A DNA stretch of 64,000 nt from the NCBI RefSeq assembly GCF_024323335.1, contig NC_066583.1, positions 358,056,377 through 358,120,376 on the forward strand, read 5' to 3'. How positions within the stretch are numbered: the stretch's first letter is position 1; each line of letters opens with the position of its first letter. Of this stretch, positions 39,718 through 50,887 are shown piece after piece. Source of the stretch: Lathyrus oleraceus (lineage: Eukaryota > Streptophyta > Magnoliopsida > Fabales > Fabaceae). The notes beneath the pieces are model-generated. The model saw only the letters and a list, made by a program, of their open reading frames with translations. It was not told where the DNA came from and did not search any database. Made by a program: the position numbers and the translations under genes.

Positions 39718-40141
39718 GGGCCTGTTTGAAACACTTTCCAATTTTAGTTCTTAAAATTTGTTTTTCAAATCTATTTTAAAAAATTATTTTTAAAAAGAAA
39801 ATTAAAAAAAAAATTGTTTGATAAGGTAATTTTTAAAAACTGTTTTAAAAATATGAAAATGAAAAAACTTGTTTGATAATCTAATCTTTTAAAATCACAT
39901 TAATGTTATTAATGAAAATTATAAATTTTTTATGTTTTGTCTTCAAGTTTTATAATACTAAAAACTAAAAAATGAGAAGGAAAACACAACTAAACTGTTT
40001 CACTTTTTTACTTCTAAAAACTGAAAAATAGAAAAGAGTTTTTAAAAACACTTTTGCAAAACATTATATTCAAACAAGTTTTTAAATTTTAAATTTTCAA
40101 AAACTAAAAAAGAGTTTTTAAGATGCATTTCAAACATACCC
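39718..40141. mobile_element. MITE of PIF/Harbinger (Tourist-like) type, 424 bp
   Basis: Begins GGGCCTGTTTGAAACAC; its right end, reverse-complemented, reads GGGTATGTTTGAAATGC, giving inverted repeats of about 17 bp with four mismatches. Both sides carry TTA (39715-39717 and 40142-40144), the 3-bp duplication of PIF/Harbinger elements. The body is AT-rich with no ORF. It lies in the right sub-terminal region of MULE 1, so it is younger than that insertion. A hAT origin is less likely because no 8-bp duplication is seen. Confidence 0.8.
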
Positions 40142-40321
40142 TTACTCTTTGTGTTCCGATTTAATGGCAAAAAGGATGTTCCGAAAGTCTTGAAGCGAAA
40201 ATGAAGTAAACCCAATTTTTTCAGAAATATAACCTATTTGAATTAGGGCATTTTGGTCCAAAAAATCTATGGGTATGATTATAATTGATGGGTTATCAGA
40301 GGTAAAATTTTCGATTGAGAA

Positions 40322-41514
40322 TAGGATTTTCTTACCTTCAATCCAAATGGACCGCTTAGTATACGTCTCCCCTCACATCCACCGTCTCCCTTTCAACTCC
40401 GCAAACCAACAGAAGCTCCGTCATCAACATTGTCCAAGGAGCATCGTCGGAAACTTAGAACCGGCGAGAAGTCATTGGGAACTTGAAAGCGGAAACGGCG
40501 ACATGATCTATTGGAACCGAAGTAAGTCGAGTGGCGGTTGGTCGGATTTCTTGAAGGTAGAATCGGAGAGATCAAAGACGGTTGTGAATTGTTACTGTTC
40601 AAGAACCGATTTGGTGATGATTTCAAGAGTGAGGAATGAAGACGATTGAAAAGGTGAGATGGTTTTTTTCGTTTCTGAATTTTAATGCTTCTCTCCCCTT
40701 TTTCTTAATTTTTTCCTGCTATCTCTCTTGTTCTGCTTGTATTGTTGTGCCTTCTAATGATGAAGGTCTGTTAGAGGTTGCGGAGGTGTTTGCAAAATCC
40801 TTCAAGCTTTTTGGAAGGTTCAATTTTTTGGAGAATGAGTTGGTCATGTTTGTAGGTTATGAGAGTGATTGGAAGAGGGAAGTTATAGGTGTTTTCCAAA
40901 TGGTTAGAGAGAGTCAGAGGGTTCCGTTTGAAGGGTGGTCATTGGGGTTAGAAGCTGGAAGTTGAAGTTGGAATTATGTTAGACTGAAGAAGTTGGAGGA
41001 GAGTTTTTGAAGCAGGTTTATGCAGGTTTCGTTTCTGTTGAAGCAGGGTGTTTGTTTTGGAAGTTAGAGGCGAGTTTTTGGATTGTGATGGAGGGTTAGG
41101 TTCTGAATTAGCGTTATCAATGTTGGTTCAGAGTTATTAGTTATTGAGGTTAAGGGTAGTCTGATTATGTTATTTCAGTTTGAGTTAGTTAGGAGGGTTG
41201 GAAGTTTGTTAGAGAAGTTGGAAGTTAGAAAACGTTAGATCAATTATGAGGAAGTTAGCTTAGTGAGTGTCAATTCGATCCAGTTTGTGAAGTCCGTTAA
41301 ATTTGTTGAATGGAATACGTTTTGTTTTTATGCAGGGTTTTGTTTCATATGGTATTTTGTTATATACTTAGCAAGATTAAAATATATTGAGTTGTTGTTA
41401 TAATTGTGCAGGTGAATGGTTTGGACATGTTGCCATGAGTATCAGGAATGCTATTTTCCTTGAAGTTACTATTGCCAAGTTGAAGTATAAGCAGACTTGG
41501 AAGTTTGGACAACT
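40322..41514. other. Unassigned stretch, possibly long-LTR body
   Basis: Less AT-rich than its surroundings in its first 300 bp. Two overlapping plus-strand frames (40269-40649 and 40636-40965) have no known domain; the second has a hydrophobic N-terminus (SFLNFNASLPFFLIFSCYLS) but stops after 109 codons. From 41.0 to 41.5 kb the sequence is GTT/GAG-rich without ORFs. It lies between the MULE 1 target site and the receptor-kinase fragment. Confidence 0.3.
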
Positions 41515-42175
41515 AAGGAGGAAGATATCCTGATAAATTGTTGTTGTCAAGAAGGAAGCGAACAAGCTTTGGTAATCGCCAGAGTTCGGGTGGGACTTTC
41601 CCGCTAGTTGAATTATTGTTCATGTGAAAGCGCTTTGTATTGTTTAGGTTTGCAAATGTTGTTGGTAGAGGTCCTGATATATTATTTTGATCGATTTGTA
41701 TTCTGTCAAGGTTCAGAAGAAAGCCAAGCTCATCTGGAAGTGAATCTGTTAACATATTTTCATTTAATAACAAGAGGACTAAATATTTGATACTGCCAAT
41801 TTCCTTTGGAATACTCCTAGTTATTTTGTTCCACATGAAGCTTAATCTTTCCATATAAGCCAAACTGCCAATTTCTAGCGCCAAATTACCGGACAATCTC
41901 AAATTCATTACTTGCAATTCTTGAACTTGTAAATAGCCATCAATTAGTGTTTTTTTGAAACATAAAACTCTTGTCCAAAGAGATATACATATGGATACGA
42001 TATCCAATCACTCAAATTTCCATTAGGATCAATCAACCTTTCTTTTATGGCTTTTAATGTTTCAACTTCGGTAGGGTTAGTGATATTATCTTGTGCAGCA
42101 ATAAGCACCAAACAGAAACAAAACCATAAAATGAAAACAATTTGATTCTTGTGACCTTCTGAAAGTAACCATCTT
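41515..42175 (-). pseudogene. Leucine-rich-repeat receptor-like kinase fragment (At1g06840-like)
   Basis: The minus strand carries the N-terminal part of a plant LRR receptor kinase. First is a hydrophobic signal-peptide-like segment (IVFILWFCFCLVLIAAQ, about 42100-42150). ITNPTEVETLKAIKERLIDP and GNLSDW follow, then, after a frame change near 42005, [20 protein letters not shown]. Four to five LRRs come next, with [49 protein letters not shown] and [13 protein letters not shown]. The repeats match the subfamily that includes At1g06840 and At5g37450. Coding similarity stops at 41515; the remaining ectodomain, membrane segment and kinase are missing. It is the only host-gene-derived coding sequence I see in the window. 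Confidence 0.85.
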
Positions 42176-42239
42176 GAAAAATATAGAAATCACCACAACA
42201 GATCCCTTTAAATATCTCTTTCAATACTCGTCACCATGA

Positions 42240-43572
42240 CAAATGTAGGTGGTGGTGGTGTTGATTATAGAGGCCATCACTTTCAATATTACAGGGTTGT
42301 TTTCTTGGTCACGGTTAGGCACATGGAATGGACAAAGGTAACATTCCATCAAAATTGGAATTTGGATTGTCATGTGCAAAAAGGAAAAACTTCAAGATCA
42401 AGGGTCAAAGATGGAGTTAGGATTGGGATTAGGGATTTAGGGTTTTAGGACTTTTGGGGATTGGGATGACTTTGGTCAAAGTTCACCAAAAGCCAAATGT
42501 TGACCAAAGTCAACACTTCATTTTTTTTTGTATTTTTCTCATGTAATGGACATTTCATGGATTGTAATGAATGACATTTTTTCATATTTGAATGGATTGA
42601 ATTGGATTTGAATGAATATTAATCATGAACATGACATTTGTATGGAATTTTGAATATCGTGGACCATTGTATGAACATGCTTGAAACTAGATTAAGATGA
42701 ACTAACTTGAACATGACTTGAATTAAACCACTAATCATGAATCAATGGATATGACCAACACTTGAATTGAACTCAACTAGGCTTGAAATGGATTGAATGA
42801 TGAAAACATGGAAATGAATGAACCATACTAACATGAACCAATGAATACCAATTGGGAATGACCAAACCAATGAATGCAAAATGCACAAACCAAGAATGAA
42901 ACATGCACTTGAAATGACCAGATGAAATGGGCCTAGGCAAGACATGATCAAGCCATTGGATAGGCATGAGGAGATAATCAGGTGGAATGCTATGGAATGG
43001 AAGCAAATAAAAGTTGTGGAGCCATGGAATTGGACTTAAACCAATGATCATGAACAAACACAAGATGCACATGTAAGAACATGACATGAATTGAATCAAA
43101 ACAAGGAAATAACATGAAGAACCATGAACCAATGATTGTGATGAATCTTAACCAAACAGGTGCATCAAGCATAATGGGTGATGAAGAATCAGATGAAACT
43201 AGGGTTATAAGGCCACCCACAAGGGCATGGGACATGATTAGGGTTTATGGAAACCAAGACCAAGTGAGGATCCCCAAATTAGGGTTTTGCTTCATCAAGA
43301 AGCCACAATTGAAACACCAATGATGGGCACAGTGAAAAAGCATCAAGAGCTACCCTCAGATCAGGGTTTGATGGTTGAGTTGCCTCAAGTTACAGAGAAA
43401 CCATAGTTTTCACTAGGTGCAAGCACAAAGCTTGGAATCCATGATACATGTCCTCTTGTATCGTACCATGATTATGCAAATGAAATGAATGACCCATAAG
43501 GATATGCAAATGGTTAGGGTTAGTGACCTAGATGGACATTGCGAAGAGTAGGGTGAATTTTGGGGTATGACA
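42240..43572 (-). mobile_element. 5' end of a long LTR (Ogre/Tat-like), minus strand
   Basis: The minus strand begins TGTCATACCCCAAAATTC at 43572. About 1.1 kb in (42465-42510) are the TTTGGTCAAAGTT/TTGACCAAAGTC words shared with the LTR ending at 7631, and ATGAATGAA/CATGAACC-type words fill the rest. It has the same direction as the primer-site-like motif at 33.5 kb. ORFs here (for example 42773-43132 minus) are low in complexity and not genes. The inner edge near 42.2 kb, by the receptor-kinase fragment, is not defined. Confidence 0.5.
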
Positions 43573-43601
43573 TTGTCTCTGGTACATCAATGCCCCCATG
43601 C

Positions 43602-45565
43602 CTACGTCATGATGGCATCTAGGACCTGCCTCACATCAGACCCATCAAGGAAGATACCTCTGTCAATGCTTGCCTGCACAATTCCATAATGCGACACCAT
43701 CTAGGCAAGACATCCTTAGCATGATCTAATTGTGTCTGCTACTCCTCTAGTATCTCATGATTAGCTGACCTAGGTGGGTATCTAGGAGCAACCCGCACCA
43801 TATACGAATCTGACACCCTAAAGAACCACCTGATGTACCCATCCACGTAGCTAGAGTCGCTCGGGACTATGGTATTCTGTGCCTTCTCTAGTACCAGATG
43901 ACTCTCATAATCATCAAACATGTCATCCATTTGTCTACGTGTCAAAGCAGGAGGAGTAGATACAATAGGGTGTTTAAGAATGGTCTGAGTGTAGTCGAAC
44001 TGCCGTATGACGCGTTCGAGAAGATGACAAGCAGTAATATATGATCCGCAGGCCAACCATCTAGAGTATAGAACTATATCGTCAAATGGCCGCGTCTCAC
44101 GGTGATCGACATAGCTGCTGAAATGCATGTCCTCGGCAACCAAGCGGTCAATATACACTCTGAACGACTCAGTCGCATGGTTCCTTCTGAGTGGGGAAAA
44201 TGAAATAGCACGCAACATATCCTCAACGTAAGTCGGTACACTCGCCCAACCAGAGATGTGCAGGACGTATTGGAGGATCTAAGCCTGAAAAGTTTGGAAC
44301 ACACGAATCATAAGTAATGGTGTTGTAAAGATGAAATGAAAACGAAACAGAAATATTAAAAGACCAACAAATATTATCCTCAGTAGTGTGATGCTGCCTG
44401 TGACCTACTTCGTCTTCCACCTACAGCCCTCTGATAACTTTGAGTACAGGTAGACCAAACAAACGGCCCCCCAGTTGCACTCATGGATCCGCTCAAAATC
44501 CTCGAAGTATTGTAGGTCGATGACGTATGTATAAATGATACTCTTGTCCATAAAAACCACAGTGCCAACCAAATATAGCAGGTATGCTTTCATAGCATAT
44601 GCTTTGTGGAGCCCCACCTGCTCGTCATCACCTGTAGCCTGATGTGCTATTTGGATGTTATTTGTATATATCCGCTTCAGGTATTCAAACCTAGCATGAG
44701 CCCCCTAGTCCTATCCAACTCCTCATTCGCCTCTTCTAGGCCAGTCCCCCAGATAGTCTATCATCATCACGAGTGCCTTGTCTTTGGTAATACTCCCATG
44801 ATCTAGGAGTCTCCCCCTGATAGGAAGATGTAGCAAACACGACACATCGTCGAGTGTGATATACATCTCACCATGCGATAGGTGAAATTGTGAGGTCTCA
44901 GAGTGCCATCTCTTTACGAATGCATTAAGCATCTCGTGGTTGGACGTAGTATAACCGGTCATGCACAAGTCCTTCAGGTCAAATAAGGATAAAGTAGCCT
45001 AAAACTATTCCTCATTCGGCTGAGGCAAGCCAGTAATCTTCCGCCTGTGGTTAATAAACTTTAGCGGATCACGGTCCTGAAAAAAATAAAAAACAATGTC
45101 ACAATTTTGTTAATTAAAATAAACATAAATTAAAAAGAATGAAGAGAATTAATGCTACCACTCTGTCCCAAATATGTATGTCAGTATGGTCTGGATACAA
45201 AGGTAGTAGTGAAAAATCTACAAAGCCTCCTCCAAATACCTCTGGCTCAGTATCCGTAGCAGTCTCATACTTAGGAAGTGGCACTGGCTCACCAACATCA
45301 ACAATAGGAGGTGGCAGTAGTTCCTTTGGTATTACTGGTGACTCGGGTACCTCAGATGCCTGAATAGGTGAAACCTGACGCCTACAGGATGATGGAGAGA
45401 CATATGTGTCGGTAGGTGAAACTCGTCTCCTACGGGAAGAAGAAGATGGAGAAGCATGAGGAGAAACAAGAACCCCCAAAGTAGATGGCTCTGCATGGCC
45501 AGAGGGACCAAGAGCATTAGAAATATGTCGACTCTTCTCTCACCGTATTGATGCGTGCTCTGCAA
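43602..45565 (-). pseudogene. Second plant mobile domain (MAIN-like, 'phosphatase 7 long form' type) pseudogene
   Basis: Starts with a Ser/Arg/Pro-rich region (PSSSSRRRRVSPT, 45332-45479) and runs to IHIWDRV, where an 82-bp GT-AG intron (45077-45158) joins it to DRDPLKFINHRRKITGLPQP. Then come NAFVKRWHSETSQFHLSHGE and ITLDDVSCLLHLPIRG (44723-44968), KAYLLYLVGTVVFMDKS and WGAVCLVYLYSKLSEGCRWK (44405-44617). A stop where relatives have Gln is followed by the C-terminal block (43739-44218) with RPFDDIVLYSRWLACGS and LTRRQMDDMFDDYESH. The last frame ends at the stop at 43602-43604 after ASIDRGIFLDGSDVRQVLDA. At least three frame changes or stops break it. The gene stops 30 bp from the long-LTR edge and lies beside palindromic MULE-type motifs on its 5' side. 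Confidence 0.8.
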
Positions 45566-45690
45566 CCATCATGTAACTTAGTCTATCGTGTTTATCATTT
45601 ATTATGCCTATCAATTAAAGTAAAGTAGATAATTAATGCAAGCATACAACACCACAAGAAAGAAAAACAAAAAAAGAACAGAGAAAATTC

Positions 45691-46250
45691 CGGAGATGCA
45701 TCTCCAGTTGCTGAGAAAATAAAACGTTGGAAAATTTCGGAGATGCATCTCTGAAATTTTCTGCAACTCAGTAGCTACGACAATGGCAGTAATGCAAGAA
45801 TGGAAACTAAAAATATATTGCATTGATCATAATTTCCAGTCAACTATCATGTTTTACACTACGTCTAAACTATCAATCATGCAACTTCTACTCATTTCCT
45901 AACTTATACATCAATTTCTACTCATTTACACAAAAACTCAAAAACTATTCGAAACATCAAAAAACTTACAATTTTTCACTTTGCTTTAGTGTTGGGTGAT
46001 GTTTCTGATGTTGATTGAGATTCCTTTGACTTTGGTTGCTTGATTTTAGACTTATTGATGAGAATAAATTTGAGAAAGTTTGGAGTGATTTTTGAGAAAT
46101 ATGAGAAATGAGGAATATGAAGGGTTCTGGCGCAATTTAAGCTCCTAATCGTTTCGGAGATGCATCTATGACATTATTTCGTAGATGTATCTCCAGAATA
46201 TTTTAACGTTAACTTAAATTTGGATGCATTCGGAAATACATCTTCGAAAT
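45691..46250. repeat. Palindromic GGAGATGCATCTCC motif cluster
   Basis: The self-complementary words CGGAGATGCATCTCC (45691-45705), CGGAGATGCATCTCTG (45738-45753), CGGAGATGCATCTATG (46155-46170), GTAGATGTATCTCC (46181-46194) and CGGAAATACATCTTCG (about 46230-46246) lie upstream of the mobile-domain pseudogene. By analogy with MULE 1 they look like the sub-terminal end of another MULE-type element carrying that gene, but I could not find its terminal repeats. Confidence 0.65.
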
Positions 46251-46829
46251 CTAATGACATTTAAGTATTTTTACATTGTGATTAAACACATATATAGTGC
46301 ATTAAGAAGTCTCCAAAAATCTATGGTTGACCATTCAATTGGTACACAACCCAACAATATGAAATTGATGAATATTTAATGACAAGATGGAAGAGTATAA
46401 CTTACATTTAGCCAATGCCAATTTGGAGGATCATGGGTGCCTATATCAATGGAGAGGGTGCAATTGATAAATCGGTCAAAAATACAATAAACAAAAATAA
46501 GGGTTAAAAAGAGTGATTAAAACTCTAAAAATTGATAGATTGCCGATGAAAGAACGTATATAAGAAGGCGGTAGATCAAAGAATTGTTGATTTTCGTTTG
46601 TTTAATTAAACCAAAGGGCTAGCAATTTATTGATCTGTAAAACAGTGGGAAAATTATTGATGTAGATTTTAAAGGATAAAATAATGATAATGTCCAAGCA
46701 ATTTTTATATAATAGAGAGAAGAGAAAGGAACAAATATCACAAAAATGCAGAGGGTGCTCCGATGGGAGTTAAGAACTTTGAGTGAGTTAGAAGATTGAG
46801 TGTTGTGCATTAGCAATACAAATTTAAAT
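46251..46829. other. No gene seen
   Basis: AT-rich sequence with short frames only. It may include the untranslated or ORF1-side part of the LINE that follows, but I see no motif to support that. Confidence 0.3.
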
Positions 46830-47251
46830 GTATAATGTGATCAGTTTATAAGGAGTTACAAAGAAAGTTTAATGCTTGATTAGAGAAGAAATCATAAATT
46901 ATTTGTATTCAAGATACTAAATTGGAAGTGGTTGATGATTTTGTTGGATTAAAGTTGTGGGATTCTATTTATATATGTTACTCGTTTAGAGCTTCGATTG
47001 GAGCATTTAGTAGGATTTTTACCAAATGGGGAACTTTGTTGGTGCTTATGGAACTATCCATCAACATGGATCATGTTCTTATCATTGGAGGTTTATTTAA
47101 GAATAACGAACAATCGTTTCATGTGACAAATGTATATGCCTCTTTGTGATTGTAGGGGTAAACCATTGTTCTGGAGTAGAATGGATGGCATGATTTAGAA
47201 TCAGATTCGATCAAATTGATAGGTGTGAGACTTTAACTCTATTCTTTCCGG
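46830..47251 (+). pseudogene. L1-type LINE endonuclease domain, left part
   Basis: The plus strand shows the N-terminal half of an APE-type endonuclease of a plant L1 LINE: CLIREEIINYLCIQDTKLEV with the catalytic E-T/DTK block, then SFRASIGAFSRIF, DHVLIIGG, FHVTNVYASL and GDFNSI (about 47229-47246). Several stops and shifts occur, for example after NVYASL. The domain is cut at 47251 by MULE 2 and resumes at 50888. It nicks target DNA to prime LINE insertion in active relatives; here it is dead. Confidence 0.75.
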
Positions 47252-50200
47252 GAGCATTTAATCTGCCATCTTCTAGTTTTATTTGACACCTTCACATTTA
47301 AAGCAATTTCATCATTATTTTTTTAATAAAATATGGGTATTTTCAAAATATGTATCAGAAATTTGGATTATTTATTGAAAATTTTCAAAAACTATATTTT
47401 ATTTACCGTAATAAAGGTAAATGTACCGGAAATTTGGAATTTCTGGTATATGCATACCAGAACTTCTGAAATTTCCGAAAGACAAGTGCTCTCTTATCGG
47501 GATTTGTAAAATTTCTGATATTTATCACAAAATTTTGAAAATACGAAATTTCTGATATACATTGAGTGAAAATTATTCATTTTTTTCGGTATTACTTTTT
47601 CTAGAATAACTGACTCGATAAAAAACCAACCGATAAAATATATACATATAATAAAAAATGTGTTACATACAAGAATACAAAACAAATTATGACGACTTCC
47701 CAACTTCATCTTCCCACTGCCTAATGTGTCCTGCATATGCTGATTCTCATGTTTTTGCATCTTCGGTACAGTTCTGTCTCCAACGGCCTGTGACGGGAGA
47801 CAATGGACAATCAGGTTTCAACTTTACATAAACCCAATTATTGTTGTTGACAAAATCAACATCAATTATTTTATGTCTGCTCGTATACATAGGTCGAGCT
47901 AAGGCAAGAGGGAAAAACGCGATGTTAAGTCTCTTGGACTGGGAGACAAATACGACATTGTATCTACAAGCAATAGGGTAACTCATATCAGGAATCGTCA
48001 TCCATTTATTAATACCCTGCACACCCAAGTGTTCTACTCGTAACACATTTTTAATTGTAGAGATTGTGTCATAGAACAAATTAAAAAACAACTAAGGATG
48101 TTGATGAACTTGAGTATCTAACTGCGTCTGAATCAAAGGCCATGACTCTTTGCCCCATCCAAGTAAACCTGCAATAGCTCGAAAACCATAATTTCCATCG
48201 TCACCCATATCAAAAATGTCATCAATGTATGGATGTAAGAAATCAGGAAACTAAGGCAAGTAAACATCTCTCGAAGATGCAGTGGACGATTGACTTCTAG
48301 CCAACATACTTGACGGATGACTTCCAGTTGGTTTTGTGCATGATCTTTTTGTAGTATGACTCCCCTGCGAGCCTTCACCATACTTCCACTATGAAGGATC
48401 ACAATGCACATCACTCTCTTAATCATTTCTTCTTTTCTTAACTCCCCTATTTGGCTTGTACTTCACCGATGGTGAACACATAGAAATTGTGGATGGATGT
48501 GTTAGTTCCCGAACCTTTTTCTTCAATATCTTCTGGCCTACAATATCCAAAGTACTAAAATATGTATTCAACTCTTCACACTCTGATTTTATATCCAATT
48601 TTGTACAACTTTCTTCATGACTGACATCATGCCCTTCAATGTGTAATTTCTTCTAAAACACATAAATTGGTTCTAAAGGAACATGATTTCCTTGTATTTG
48701 GAAACCGACAAGTTGACACGCACACGATAGCCCATGTGTTGTTCTAATGAAGCAACCACATGCATCTTGTCTTGCACCAACAAAGTTTACCATTTCTAGT
48801 TCCTTTCCTATGTGATGTATACATTGTCTCTAAACAAAACCGTGCAAGTTGGCATATAATGGAGTGTTATACCGACGTTCAATATTGACAATAATTTTTT
48901 GAAATGATACTCTGATTGAACCTAGTTGCAACTTCAACATGGTGTTCACAACATCCCAACTTTGACATAAATCTCCTCGGCTTGTAGTCAACATGTTTTT
49001 TAGTCTCCAACGAGCAGACTCCATCCTAAAAACCATAAATAGAAATATATGTTAAATTATGTTTAGTAATGTAATAACATCAAAATAACGTCCGTGTACC
49101 CATTCGTTGTTGTGTTCCCTAAATGAGTGACTCTGTTAGTCCAAGCAGCAAGAAACCTTTCTTTATAAGGTGTCAACCATGTTTCACTCACATACTTATC
49201 AAATAAAGGAATATCAACACAAAAAGTCTCAAAGTGCTTCAAGTGTTCGACAAACTCAGTTTCTCTATTAGCATACATGATGTTGTTCCATAGATCCATG
49301 ACATTTTCTTGTCTTTCAAATTTAACATACTCTTTACATTTCATACTAATATTTTTTGAAATATGGAACAGACACAATAGATGAGTTGAATTTGGGAACA
49401 TAACTTCCATGACATTCATCAACGTAAGTTCCCGATCCGTCACAACAACCTTCGATAACAAATTCTCTGAAGAGAACAACTCTTTGAGCTTCTCTAGTGC
49501 CCATTTAAAGTTCTCCTCCCTTTCATATTCCAAAAAGGAAAAGCCAACCAAAAACGTCAACTTTGTTGACGTAACACCAACAATCTCAAGTAGTGGTAGT
49601 CGGTACCTGTATGATCACGATGCACATAATAAAAAAATATGATAAATCAAAATATGTCCAAAAGATATCAAAAATTAAAATCTGTAAATTACTTATTTGT
49701 CTTGTATGTGTCTAAAAGATATCATTAACAACATTTGAGTCTTCTGTATTTCTAGTTCATCACATGTATTTCTCTCTATGAATAAGACTCAACAAAATTT
49801 GCATTTTTGTCAATGGACCTCTCTTGCTAGCATTGTATATAACTCTAGATTTATACATTTGGAGAACACTGGTGAGGTTTTTTGGATCTTTGTCTTTCAA
49901 AGCAGCAACTATGTACCTTGGAGCCGTATTGTACTTTGTCATGTCATTCACAAACTGTCTTTCATGATCTTTTAGATGACCCAATATGTCATGACCTTAT
50001 AAATCTTTAGATAGTTTATGATTGTGAAATCCACACCTAACCATCATCTTCCAACCTCTACCACGTGGCAAGATCTCAACCTAATAGGACATTTAACTTT
50101 CATACTATAAATGCCTTATGAGAAATTATTGCTTTCAGATGCATTCTTCCTTTTGTAGTTTCCTCCTCTCTCACAATCCATAATCAATTTATCTCTTCTC

Positions 50201-50887
50201 CCTCGCTTCCCATTTGCAGTATCAGAACGAACAGTGACAATAATAATATCATGTTGTTTACCAATAGTTTGTACCCATGCTAATACTTCAGACGGGGACT
50301 CAAATATATGTCACTTACAACATAAACGAGTAAAGTATTAATCATAGAGACAAAAAAACCTTTAAATTAAATTTGTTACATAGAAAACATTCAGGGCAGT
50401 GGTTCATAATTGCGTAAAATATGTACAGGAATCTGTAGAAGACCTTGTCGGTTCTGGACCACACAAGTAAAGCATTATTCTGCATTACCAAAAGTTATAT
50501 GTGTAGGCAAAGAATTTGGTATACCGGAAAATTTGAAAATTTCAGAAGTTGTAATAGATATCCATAAATTTTGAAAATTTTTGGTATGTTTTTGTTTTTT
50601 TCCAGAAAAAATACCGGAACTTACAAAATTGCTGGTATTTTTTCATTGAAAATTTACAACAAAAAAATGGTAAAAATGCTTGTTTTTCAAAAATGCGAAA
50701 AAATCGTATCGAAAATTTCCTTCCGACTACCAGAAATTTAGTTTTTTTACAAATTAGTAAAAGTGATTTTTTTAAAGAAATGTAAATTTGGATTAGTAAA
50801 TAATAGCAGGGACAGTTTAGTCAATATGAAAATATGCGGGGGGAGAGGTTGCTAGGTATAAAAGAGGGGGTGGCAGGTTAAATACTT
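47252..50887 (-). mobile_element. MULE 2: Mutator-like element inserted into a LINE
   Basis: The left end reads GAGCATTTAATCTGCCATC and the right end, reverse-complemented, AAGTATTTAACCTGCCACC: terminal inverted repeats with 14 of 19 positions identical. The flanking 9-mers TCTTTCCGG (47243-47251) and TCTATCCAT (50888-50896) match at six of nine positions, consistent with an aged target duplication. Sub-terminal regions hold CCGGAAATTT- and GAAATTTC-type words (47430-47570 and 50520-50760). The coding relic inside is on the minus strand. LINE coding sequence resumes in frame on the far side, which independently supports these edges. Confidence 0.75.
47700..50320 (-). pseudogene. MULE 2 transposase with OTU-like C-terminal domain, broken
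   Basis: Minus-strand order: FAR1-like start (SEVLAWVQTIGKQHDIIIVT, about 50225-50295), then RRDKLIMDCERGG, CGFHNHKLSKDL and GHLKDHERQFVNDMTKYN (49760-49984). The MULE core (49063-49560) has YRLPLLEIVGVTSTKLTF, VVVTDRELTLMNVMEV and HLGNTTTN. A 74-bp intron (49026-49099) sits at the same place as in MULE 1. Next are MESARWRLKNMLTTSRGD and the CGCFIRTTHGLSCACQL zinc region (about 48725-48775). A basic linker leads to an OTU-like domain (about 47750-48215) with GDDGNYGFRAIAGLLG and NNNNWVYVKLKPDCPL. OTU domains are Cys proteases; the Cys position is Tyr here and the His position Asn. Stops and frame changes elsewhere confirm a pseudogene. Confidence 0.8.

Larger units (their letters stand above)
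36023..40312 (+). mobile_element. MULE 1: complete but defective Mutator-like element with a plant-mobile-domain gene
   Basis: The 4,290-bp element begins GAAAATTTTAC and ends GTAAAATTTTC, its inverse. The similarity continues inward for about 50 bp with ATACCC words at matching places. A 9-bp duplication flanks it (8/9 identical). Both sub-terminal regions are packed with CCGGAAGTCTTT-type words in both orientations (36127-36430 and 39484-39717, more near 40150-40190). Inside are a transposase pseudogene on the plus strand and a plant-mobile-domain pseudogene on the minus strand, meeting tail to tail near 38.06 kb. A MITE (39718-40141) was inserted later near the right end. Confidence 0.8.

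Noticed and set aside
42773..43132. 119-codon minus ORF with hydrophobic residues, possible membrane protein
   Set aside because: It lies in ATGAATGAA/CATGAACC-type repetitive LTR sequence, overlaps other open frames and has no conserved motif.
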